From Phoma sp. XZ068 (taxonomy: Eukaryota > Ascomycota > Dothideomycetes > Pleosporales > Didymellaceae), in the NCBI GenBank assembly GCA_004835665.1, contig RBKR01000023.1:744001-808000 (forward strand): DNA of 64,000 nt. The letters are read 5' to 3'. Made by a program: the position numbers and the translations under genes. The notes under the pieces were generated by a model. The model did not search any database. It saw only the letters and a program-made list of their open reading frames with translations, and was not told where the DNA came from. Of the stretch, positions 55,831 through 64,000 are shown piece after piece (position 1 is the stretch's first letter; every line of letters starts with the position of its first letter).

Positions 55831-56670
55831 ATGGCAGACTCATCCGGGCAACCGAAGCCCAGCAGCAGCGTCAAGCTGGTGCTGCTCGGCGAGGCTGCCG
55901 TGGGCAAGGTGCGTTCCTATCGAGGCCGCCCGCGCAGGCACGCCGTACTAAACCACCCCAGTCTTCGCTGGTGATGCGCTTCGTCAACAACGACTTCCAA
56001 GAGAACAAGGAGCCGACGATAGGAGGTATGCTGCTCTCGCACCGCTGCGCATGCCGACACGGGCGCTAACGCAGGCACAGCTGCCTTCCTCACACAGAAA
56101 TGCAACCTGCCCACCCGCACAATCAAGTTCGAGATCTGGGACACGGCCGGCCAGGAGCGCTTCGCCTCGCTCGCCCCCATGTACTACCGCAACGCACAAG
56201 CCGCCCTCGTCGTCTACGACATCACAAAGCCCTCGTCGCTCACCAAGGCACAGCACTGGGTCGCCGAGCTGCACCGCCAAGCATCGCCCGGCATCGTCAT
56301 CGCCCTCGTGGGGAACAAGGCCGATCTGGCCACCGAGGGCGCCGACGAGAGCGCAGAAGACGCAGACGCGGCGCCCGCTGCCGAGGGCGAGGAACCTGCA
56401 GAGGAGGACGGCACCGACGCGCGGAGAGTGCCCATCAAGACGGCCAAGGCCTACGCGGACGAGGAGAGCCTGCTCTTCTTCGAGACGAGTGCGAAGACGG
56501 GGCAGAACGTGGCAGAGGTCTTCACAGCGATTGCGAACGCCATCCCAGAGACAAGCCTAAAGGGCCCCCGTGGAGTCGGCGGCCAGACGAACCTTAACAG
56601 GCAAGAAGATGCCCGCGTGAACCTGGGGAGCGCTAGGACCGAGGGCGCCAAGGAGGGCTGCGCTTGCTGA
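55831..56670 (+). CDS. Rab5-type small GTPase (Vps21/Ypt5/RabB)
   Basis: Three exons: 55831-55908, 55962-56025 and 56081-56670; 243 residues; introns 53 and 55 nt. GTPase motifs are G1 GEAAVGKSS, effector region NKEPTIGAAF, G3 WDTAGQERF, G4 NKAD and G5 ETSAKT. The switch sequences ENKEPTIGAAFLTQ and APMYYRNAQAALVVYD identify Rab5. The C-terminus ends CAC, a double-geranylgeranylation signal. It acts on early endosomes with Vps34, CORVET and EEA1/Vac1-type tethers. Odd: about 25 acidic residues are inserted between the G4 and G5 motifs (ESAEDADAAPAAEGEEPAEE). It is divergent from the RRM remnant; the two starts are 304 nt apart. Confidence 0.94.
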
Positions 56671-57381
56671 GGCGCGCCAGACTGGATATTGTAGTAATGC
56701 ACGCAGAGCCGCTTCGTTGCTTTTGCATCTTTTACCAGTCCATGGCGTTGACTGCGTATAGTACTTTATTCTTCCCAGCAATACTATGCTGATTTCTGTA
56801 ACCACTGTGATCCCCCGCTACTTGACCTTCACCACACTACCACCAATATCTATTGGCCCTTCATGTACCTCCTCACGTGGTTCACCAACACCCAACCGTA
56901 TACCGACATGGGTATGCGCCACGTCTCGGCGCCCACCCATCATCGGCACCGTATCCGGATAACAACCCAGAATTCTGTCGAGTACCTGCCTTGCCTGCGG
57001 AAATGGAATATTGAGGCCCAATTTGAGGGAGAACGCCTTACGCACGTATACACCGTGACTCGCAAGGTGCACTTCGTGGTTGGACTCTGGGGAGACGTCG
57101 TGCTTGATCCTTGCTAGTCGGTGCATGGCCAAGCCTTGCCGCTGGGAAGGCTTCGGTGGCTTGTGGTTGGGAAGAAGTGTATATACATGCGGCTTACGGA
57201 CGTAGGGTGGGTACGAATGAGTACGAGTTTGCGAAACTTAGCAGATCCATGCCCAACATATCAGAGCACCCTGATTCTACTAACCAAACGTCAAGATGGT
57301 ATATCTGCAGCCTCGCTCTGACAACAGAAGTTCGATAATGCCCTGTCTACCTAACCAACGCAAGTGCTAACCACTCATTAG
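56671..57381. other. intergenic; may hold the first exon of the next gene
   Basis: The downstream gene needs an upstream exon ending in phase 1, but no signal-peptide-like ATG exon could be fixed here. Branch-like CTAAC sites at 57350-57371 and the ATTAG acceptor at 57381 support an intron end. Confidence 0.4.
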
Positions 57382-58373
57382 CATGCGACACTCTTGTAAA
57401 CTCGCCCTCTAACCTCCCCGCCATCGAAGCATGTCAAAGAGAAGCAAAGACACCCTACTGCTGGCCACCAAACGGGACACGCATCTGCATCCCAACCGAG
57501 GACATCCCATTCTACTGGCCGCCCAAGTACTACCATGAAGACTCCCAAATCTCCATCAACGACAGCTCGCTCTTCAACAAGATCCGGCCGGACAACAACA
57601 CCGGCTCCTCGGCGAAGAATCTCAGCATGGATTCTCTCGTGTACCTCGTAGCGACGAGAATTCCTGGTCGCTCGGGAGAAAGAAGCGTAGACATCAGCAT
57701 CATCGAACACCGGCTCGTATGGAATTACACGCAGAAGATCGTTCACGCGGGCCCGACACTTACCCTCGTCAGCCCAATCACAGAGACTACCTCATCGAGC
57801 GCAAGAGTAGACACCAGCAAGACATCAGGCCACACTGGCAAGATTATAGGAATAGTATTCGGTGCCGCACTCGGCGCAGTCGCTCTCCTCGGCTTGTTCT
57901 GCTCGTGCTGCACAGGGTGTTGTTTCAGCGTGTTTGCTCACCAGGAGAGAAGTGAGATTCGCAGGGTGAAGAGGCAACAGGCTCTGCGTATACAGCCTGA
58001 TGTGGATGCGATCAAGGCTTGTGTTGCGCGTGGAGAGATTTGGACTGGTGCGGTGAGGCCGGGGGGTATGTGGGCGGCGGGTCCTGCCAGGCCGGCGTCG
58101 AGGGGGTCCGATGAGATTACGCCTTACGGGGAGCATAGGGTTGCGGAACAGAGGATTGAGGATCGGATGAATGAGCAGCTGAGGGCTGAGCTGAGGGTTG
58201 AGCAACAGAGGGCTGAGCTGAGGGTTGAGCAGCAGAGGGTCGCGGAGCAGAGGGCTGCAGAGCAGAGGATTGAGCAGCAGAGGGTTGAGCAACGGAGACA
58301 GGAGGCTGCGAGGGAGGAGGATAGTGAACCGCCAGCTTATGATGCGGTGGCGCCGCCGAAGTATACGCCTTGA
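57382..58373 (+). CDS. single-pass membrane protein with PPxY motifs, 5' end unresolved
   Basis: The frame is coding-like from just after an ATTAG acceptor at 57381, while the first ATG is only at 57627. I therefore treat 57382 as the start of an internal exon and the true start as not found. The outer part has Cys-rich sequence (ACDTLV, IEACQREAKTPYCWPPNGTR) and three NxS/T sites. A transmembrane helix follows at about 57835-57920 (IIGIVFGAALGAVALLGLF) with a Cys cluster (CSCCTGCC), likely palmitoylated. The cytosolic tail has a basic segment and a coiled coil of five-residue repeats (R-V-E-Q-Q type), then PPAY and PPKY, ligands for Rsp5/NEDD4 WW domains. It is a surface-protein-like architecture with ubiquitin-dependent turnover inferred. 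No family recognised. Confidence 0.65.
58185..58312 (+). repeat. 15-bp in-frame tandem repeat in the coiled-coil coding region
   Basis: Units of the type AGGGTTGAGCAGCAG recur about seven times with substitutions and one 12-nt unit. Each encodes R-[VIA]-[EA]-[QE]-Q. Confidence 0.75.
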
Positions 58374-60279
58374 GCTGGTGTTGCAGGTTTCGATTCGGTC
58401 GAGGTTTGTCATGAGAGCTTCAGTACACCTTCGGGCGTGTCTTCCTGGCACTGTCAAGATGATTGAGCGAAGGAGACAAACACCAGCACACTTCTCTGCC
58501 TCACTCTCAACTTCCCTCTCGACAATTCTGGCGGCCAACTTAGCTACCGCGTGGGACAGCCTCTGTCGATCGCGTCATCGAAACGGCTGCACTTGGAGCT
58601 CTATATGTTGCGTCAGACCCAACGAGGTACTCGACGCCCGATCGAGCAACCTTAGGCGGCGGAGTAATCGACGAGCAGGCTGCAGTCAGCGCAACATTCG
58701 TCTTGATTTTCTGTACACAGAAAGTTCGACTGCTCATGTGCTCACGCACGAGATGTGAACATTCAAGTAGGGGCTTCATATGGTCGATACTCTTACCCTT
58801 TCCGTGATAATATCATTGTATATTACTTAATGGACTGTTAGAAAGATCAAGAATTCGTCGTTTACACAACACTGAAGCCTATAATACTATCTATGTGGCC
58901 AGAGATGAATACTGGCAAGCCATCATGAGTGTTCGATGGGAATACCCAGTGTGAGATTCAGACGTGGCAGCTCACAGGGTTTGAATCACGAAGTAAATCG
59001 CCCACGGAAACTACGTCATGGCAAATTTTCATAGTCAATAGGAGATATGATTTTCTGAAACTCGATAACTACTATATTGTGGGAGAAGCAACCTAGTGTG
59101 AGCTGAACGTATCGCAATGTTCCTTGTAGCTGGTCCAATTTGGATTATTGAAGAAATATTGGTATGCTGGGGCTACAAGATTAAACAGAATGGCATACCC
59201 TGTCGACGGTCGGGAGATGAGCGCCTTTGGCTAGCTTCAGCGGCCTACACATGGTGTGAAGGGGAATATGTCACAGTTTGCCTGGCGATACAATCAACGA
59301 CGTGTCCAGCAGTCCTGAATACACAGATCTTATTAAAATATCGCGCACCAAACCCTGTCTTCTTTGAACAATGTTTGAAATCGATTGACCTCTTTTCATT
59401 CCAGTAAACAAGGTGTGCTGTTTTGGCGTTTCGATGGCTTCACAACCACTATGTTTGGCGCAACATTTCAACACCCAAGGCTGCATAACTCAGGATATCT
59501 ATTATCCCTTTGGCCGCATGAGTGAAACACAGAGTGCTGACCGTCGATGTGTCTGCTTAAAGGGAGCATTTCGGGCAGGAATGTCTCCTCGTTCCGCCTG
59601 CACTGCAAAAGTTAGTCAGAAAGACAATTTAGCATTCAGGTTGTAGATACTCTGCCTGAAAACAGAGAGTTACATGTAGCCAATGAAATCTGCGTTCGAT
59701 GAGGCAAGATGGAAACACCGTGAAAGTACGTTTGGTAGTCCTATTCACCGAATATGTTCACAGTGCTTGGTTGAGTCTCGATCTTACACAACCACGATAC
59801 AGACTTGTGAGTAGGGAGCACCGAATAAAGTACATGACGAGAAGCTCCTAAATCAGACCATTCCATAGCTCATCATTTGCGTATTCTGTAAAACGTCTCA
59901 TCGATAATCACGGGTTTCCTTTCACTTTTCTCCGCATTTCTCCAAACGATGTACAGTATTGAAACTCCCAAGGACTGAACACACAATGTGTTCAGAAGCG
60001 ACCACTCACACGATATCTCACCTTGTGCAGTCATGCTGATCATGTTCATTGACAGTATCGATGCTTAATGCATAATATGGAAAGTCTGTGAAAAGAGGAT
60101 CAAGAATCTTCCCTCTTCTTCTTGTCACCATCACCGAAGAGATAGATACAGTCGCGAGGCTGTGAAGGTAAGTGCCACCACACTGACATATTCACTACAG
60201 ATACACAGCACCAGCGCAGTACCACGACCACCATAAGTCAAATCACTCATTAGCACTCGCACGATTCGAAATAGCAAAC
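58374..60279. other. 1.9 kb AT-richer gene-poor region
   Basis: Frames are short and interrupted. A 96-codon frame at 59117-59407 shows no family resemblance. No RNA gene or repeat recognised. Confidence 0.4.
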
Positions 60280-60759
60280 ATGGGCTGTGCATCCTCCCGC
60301 CCAGTCAAACATACCTTGCATCATAACCATGGTGGCCACCATCCCGCTCACAACCGCCAGCACACAGATATGTCTTCCAATACTTACAGCACCCGCGCCA
60401 CTCCCAGACCACCCCCGCCCGTCGCACGAGGGCGCTCCACACACCCACATACCCCGTACGACCCCCATAAACAGTATCCTCCTCCTTCACGTAACTATCA
60501 TAGTGGACCCGGTAGGTTTGCAAATACTCACCGTAACATCACTAGGCCGAACCACCACGCCCGCGACGTCAGTCCGCCGCGGAATCGCAACGAAATGCCT
60601 CGCCGCCACGCGAGCTATCGGCATCGCGATGTGAGTCCGCTGGGTACGTCGCGATATGAACAGCCGTTCGAGCGGGCGCATATTAGGAATAGGAGGGTAG
60701 GGACGACAGCGGGGTGTAACTTTAGAAATGGTGGGATAGGAGATTGGGAAAACTTGTGA
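60280..60759 (+). CDS. small basic protein with N-terminal MGC (myristoylation/palmitoylation) motif
   Basis: Single exon, 159 residues. It begins MGCASSRP, a classic N-myristoylation site (Gly2, Ser6) with Cys3 available for palmitoylation, so membrane attachment is expected. The rest is His/Arg/Pro/Asn-rich and probably disordered (HHNHGGHHPAHNRQH, RPPPPVARGR, two RDVSP repeats). There is no domain. The ATG context AAACATGG is good. The start motif supports a real gene, but composition alone is weak evidence and I know no homologue. Confidence 0.5.
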   Translation: MGCASSRPVKHTLHHNHGGHHPAHNRQHTDMSSNTYSTRATPRPPPPVARGRSTHPHTPYDPHKQYPPPSRNYHSGPGRFANTHRNITRPNHHARDVSPPRNRNEMPRRHASYRHRDVSPLGTSRYEQPFERAHIRNRRVGTTAGCNFRNGGIGDWENL

Positions 60760-61084
60760 GTAGTTGGGTTGGGTGGTCAATGATAGTATTGAATTGAGAC
60801 ATAAAAAGATTCTGTTCACATAGAACGAGCAGAAGAGTAATGATGGTGATTGATGTAAAATGATGATGTGTGATATGAGACGAGTCGTAAATTCGTGACA
60901 TTGATGAGATGAAAAGTATATGTGTACCTACGAATACCTACGATCTTGAGACTTTCCATAAGATGTGTCCTAAGCTTTCGATGAACTATGAATAACAATG
61001 CAAACGCCCATGAAAATGCCTGCTGAAAGGCGATACAATTTCTGTAATAACGACCCACACGCGATTGAGGAAACATATCACTCT
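60760..61084. other. intergenic between convergent genes
   Basis: AT-rich 3' flanks of the two genes (ATGATG/TGTAAA-type repeats of low complexity). No feature called. Confidence 0.45.
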
Positions 61085-62076
61085 CTAGGTCCGCACCTCA
61101 CGCACCTGGGACCCGTACTCAGAGAATACTGTGCACCTAGCCATGTGGGTTGAGTGCCCATTCGCTTCGTTGAAGACATTGCAGCCGTAGACGGCGGCAT
61201 TCGGCGGTGTGTACACTGTCGAGTGTCAGCTGGTATGCAAGGATATTTATTGCATGTAAGACCCACAGTGCAGCGAAACAGCGTAGTTTTCCTTGTCTGG
61301 ATTAGAGATTCGGTGGAGTCCAAGCTTGTCAGACATGTATGTGACTTGGTCGGCCTGGTACGTCTTCTCGGACATGACTTGCATGTGTCGATCCTCGGAG
61401 TTATTGAGGTCGACGGTAGGCCATGCATAGCGTGTCTCGGTCAATTTACCCTTGAGGATCTTCATGATACAGTGGGCGTTGGCATGGCTATGACACGTTA
61501 GTAGAGTTCGATGAAGACACGCAAGCACGGCAAGCGCCGTGCTGATCAAGATTGAGATCGTAATATCGAAAATAGTGTGTCCTTACCGGCTGTCTCCTGC
61601 GCTGTGGACGCATCGATCTTATGATCGGCGAGCAAAGTCGCTTCGTCAGTCAGGAGTACAGAGCCTCTAGTTGCATAACGCAATCAAAGGCCAGGTCACA
61701 TTCATAGTTCTGTTGTCAATAAGAAACAAAGAAAAGCCGAGCTTACTCATGAATGGGGCTTGCCCTGCCGGGTGCCCACACTAGTAGAAGCTATCAACGT
61801 CAGTCAAGTCCCCGAGCGAGATGCAGGATGTGTAGGTACCAAGTTGCTCTTGCCATTGCCCTTGTCGACCAGGTTTCGGGTGTATGCGGTGTTGGGCTGC
61901 GCCATAGAATACTTCTCCCATTCCGACTCGTCTGAGACATAGTCTTCCATCAGTTGCTGCAGCTCCTTCTCGTCGACATCATCACTATCGATGCCGCTGC
62001 ACGGACCGAGCTTATCGCTCAAGGCTTGCACGAGTTTCTGGAAGCAATCTGTGGGCTCTGCTGTGCGACCAGGCAT
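61085..62076 (-). CDS. CDO1: cysteine dioxygenase
   Basis: Four exons: 62076-61840, 61790-61747, 61487-61267 and 61215-61085; 210 residues. Introns are 49, 259 and 51 nt. Exon 2 reads LLLVWAPGRASPIHD and exon 4 YTPPNAAVYGCNVF; both are needed to complete the cupin. Iron ligands are the two His of IHDHANAHC and the His of LGLHRISN; the Cys of the first motif and the Tyr of LHLYTPP are the pair cross-linked in animal enzymes. The enzyme oxidises cysteine to cysteine sulfinate in the cytosol, controlling cysteine level and sulfite/taurine-type sulfur flow; fungal CDOs help tolerate excess cysteine. Acceptor choice for exon 2 (GATAG) is set by frame and homology. Confidence 0.92.
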
Positions 62077-62652
62077 GATGATATGATAGCGAGGGTTGTG
62101 TGATAATATTGGTGTGAGCTCAAAGACGTGGTAATGATGAGAATTTCGAGATGAAAATGAAGCCAAAACACTATGATAAAGAAGCTACGGATTGTCGAGA
62201 GCGATAAGCCGAGCAGAAGTCAGATTTATCTGGAACGAGCGGACATGCGGGTGACACGTGTGAGTCTTTGATGCGCAAAAATTATGTAACAGCTAGCTTC
62301 GGTGTGTCTCGCGGCTAGTCAGGTGCACCAACCATTGCACCGCATAGACATACAGATGCCAACGCGAACCGTGAATATCAGAATGCAGTCGGCGAGGAGC
62401 AAAATAGCGGCTTCCATCGGGCGTTGTCCTTCGTATCATGCAAGTAAGAAAGCTCCCAAGGTTTGAAGGTAGTCGCTGCAGGGTCGAGGCTCATAACGGC
62501 TAGCTGGCTTCGGTGAAAAGTATCTCCGGTACCCCTCATCCGGCAAGCGCGAGCGCAGGGCGTCATCGCCGCCTCGGACTTCAAATTTCTGTATAGGCGC
62601 ATTCGCGACTGCACAACGTCTCCAAACATACCAGACGAAGTGAATAGCCAGG
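62077..62652. other. divergent promoter region, cysteine dioxygenase / DRG1
   Basis: 576 nt between head-to-head starts. No motif that I can assign with confidence; minus-strand open frames here are short and unrelated to known families. Confidence 0.45.
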
Positions 62653-63973
62653 ATGTCAACTACAGTGGACAAGGTGAGTACCGTTGTAGTTCAATAAGCA
62701 GATATTTCTTGTACTGACCAAATGTGCGCAGATCAAAGAGGTCGAGGCCGAAGTAAGATTCCTCCAGCCCGCGAACGTATATCGATGACTTACGCCATGT
62801 AGATGGCCCGTACCCAGAAGAACAAGGCGACGTCGTACCATTTGGGACAACTGAAGGCCAAGCTAGCGAAGCTCAAGAGGGAACTACTCGAGCCCAGTGG
62901 CGGCGGCGGCGGTGCTGGAGTTGGTTTCGACGTTGCAAGAACCGGTGTAGCCAGTGTTGGTTTCATTGGATTTCCCTCGGTGGGAAAGAGTACGCTCATG
63001 AGCAGATTGACTGGCCAACACTCTGAGGCTGCCGCATACGAATTCACAACCCTCACGACTGTCCCCGGTCAGGTCATGTACAACGGCGCCAAAATTCAGA
63101 TTCTCGATCTTCCCGGTATTATTCAGGGTGCCAAGGACGGAAAGGGTCGTGGTCGACAAGTCATTGCGGTCGCGAAGACCTGCCATCTGATCTTCATTGT
63201 GCTTGACGTTAACAAGCCCTTGACCGACAAGCGCGTTATCGAGAACGAATTGGAAGGCTTTGGTATTCGAATCAACAAAAGCCCGCCAAACATTGTGCTC
63301 AAGAAGAAGGATAAGGGTGGTATCAACATTACCTCCACCGTCCCGTTGACACATATCGACCACGAAGAGATCAAGGCTGTCATGAGCGAGTACCGAATGG
63401 CGAACGCCGACATTGCCATCCGTTGTGACGCGACCGTGGACGACCTCATCGACATTATCGAGGCCAAGAGCCGAAGCTACATTCCTGTCATCTATGCGCT
63501 CAACAAGATTGACGCTATTTCGATTGAAGAGCTGGATCTCATTTACCGAATTCCCAACGCGTGCCCCATCAGTTCCGAGCACGGCTGGAACATCGACGAA
63601 CTATTGGAGCAGATGTGGGAAAAGCTCAACCTGTGCCGTGTCTACACCAAGCCGAAGGGCAGGATGCCTGATTACACTGCTCCTGTCGTTTTGAGAGCAA
63701 CGGCCTGCACAGTCGAAGACTTCGTAAGTGCTCTATATATACGCACGCCACAACGCTAGCTAACCAGGAGTCAGTGTCATTCCATCCACAAGACAATCGT
63801 GGAACAGTTCAAGCACGCCATTGTGTATGGCAAATCCGTGAAGCATCAGCCCCAGCGTGTCGGGTTGTCTCATGAGCTTGCCGACGAAGATATCGGTGAG
63901 TTGAACGGCGGTATTAGCTTTTAGTGTATTTCAAGTGCTAACCTTGCAACCAGTTACCATTGTCAAGAAGTAA
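62653..63973 (+). CDS. RBG1: developmentally regulated GTP-binding protein (DRG1/Rbg1)
   Basis: Five exons: 62653-62673 (21 nt), 62732-62752 (21 nt), 62803-63723, 63775-63895 and 63954-63973; 367 residues. The first two exons encode MSTTVDK and IKEVEAE and join MARTQKNKATSYHLGQLK. OBG-type GTPase motifs: G1 GFPSVGKST, G3 DLPGI, G4 NKID. An HTH-type insert and the TGS domain at the C-terminus (CRVYTKPKGRMPDY, KSVKHQPQRVGLSHELADED, VTIVKK) are complete. Rbg1 binds Tma46/DFRP1 and associates with translating ribosomes to relieve stalls. Highly conserved; the gene is essentially complete and ends 27 nt before the window edge. Confidence 0.96.
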
Positions 63974-64000
63974 ATGACGGATTGCGACATATACCCGCGG

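Noticed and set aside
59117..59407. 96-codon plus-strand frame
   Set aside because: Isolated, in AT-rich DNA, with no homology signal that I can see.

Overview
The window is nuclear DNA of a filamentous ascomycete (Pezizomycotina). Genes are densely packed on both strands and interrupted by short introns of about 43-260 nt, mostly 45-65 nt, with GT...AG ends and CTAAC/CTGAC-like branch sites. Many products are typical of that group: Pal1, a Whi5/Nrm1-type repressor, the SLS1 mitochondrial family, a PAS-domain kinase, a CAP10/GT90 membrane protein and a seven-cysteine mini-metallothionein. A dothideomycete is my best guess, but that is inference from general resemblance only. I recognise no tRNA, rRNA or CRISPR.

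Layout. 1-8 kb is the accessory-looking part: the 3' end of a six-hairpin glycosidase, an unrecognised BTB-like protein, a large HAE/PCxxC deaminase-fold protein (OTT_1508-like), and an internally deleted pogo/Fot1 transposon with a small hairpin where its catalytic core should be. 8-24.3 kb is housekeeping: Vam7 (vacuolar Qc-SNARE), an SLS1-family mitochondrial protein, an NT-C2 protein with three micro-exons, Tad1 (tRNA adenosine deaminase), a Rad51-like protein with a degenerate P-loop, Pal1, Mediator subunit Med31 and a TBC RabGAP. 24.8-31 kb holds a 25-residue metallothionein, the Whi5/Nrm1 homologue with an MCB box just upstream, a GH5 glucanase and a disordered protein ending in a CaaX box. 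After a 2.4 kb gene-poor gap comes tef1 (EF-1alpha). 35.8-47 kb carries an aftiphilin/Laa2-like AP-1 accessory protein, a PAS kinase, Tpt1 (tRNA 2'-phosphotransferase) and a GT90 protein. A C2H2 transcription factor lies between two long gene-poor regions. 54-64 kb has a frameshifted RRM gene, a Rab5-type GTPase with an acidic insert, a single-pass membrane protein with PPxY motifs, a small MGC-start (myristoylation-type) protein, cysteine dioxygenase and the GTPase DRG1/Rbg1.

Most genes are not functionally clustered. Loose themes are endosome/vacuole traffic (Vam7, the TBC protein, the Laa2-like protein, Rab5), tRNA maturation (Tad1, Tpt1) and thiol/metal handling (metallothionein, cysteine dioxygenase). 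Intron positions were placed by eye from splice signals and reading frame. Those that join recognisable domains are firm; terminal exons and first ATGs are less so. The most novel candidates are the deaminase-fold protein and its neighbours, the metallothionein whose stop codon is split by an intron, and the hairpin inside the transposon remnant.
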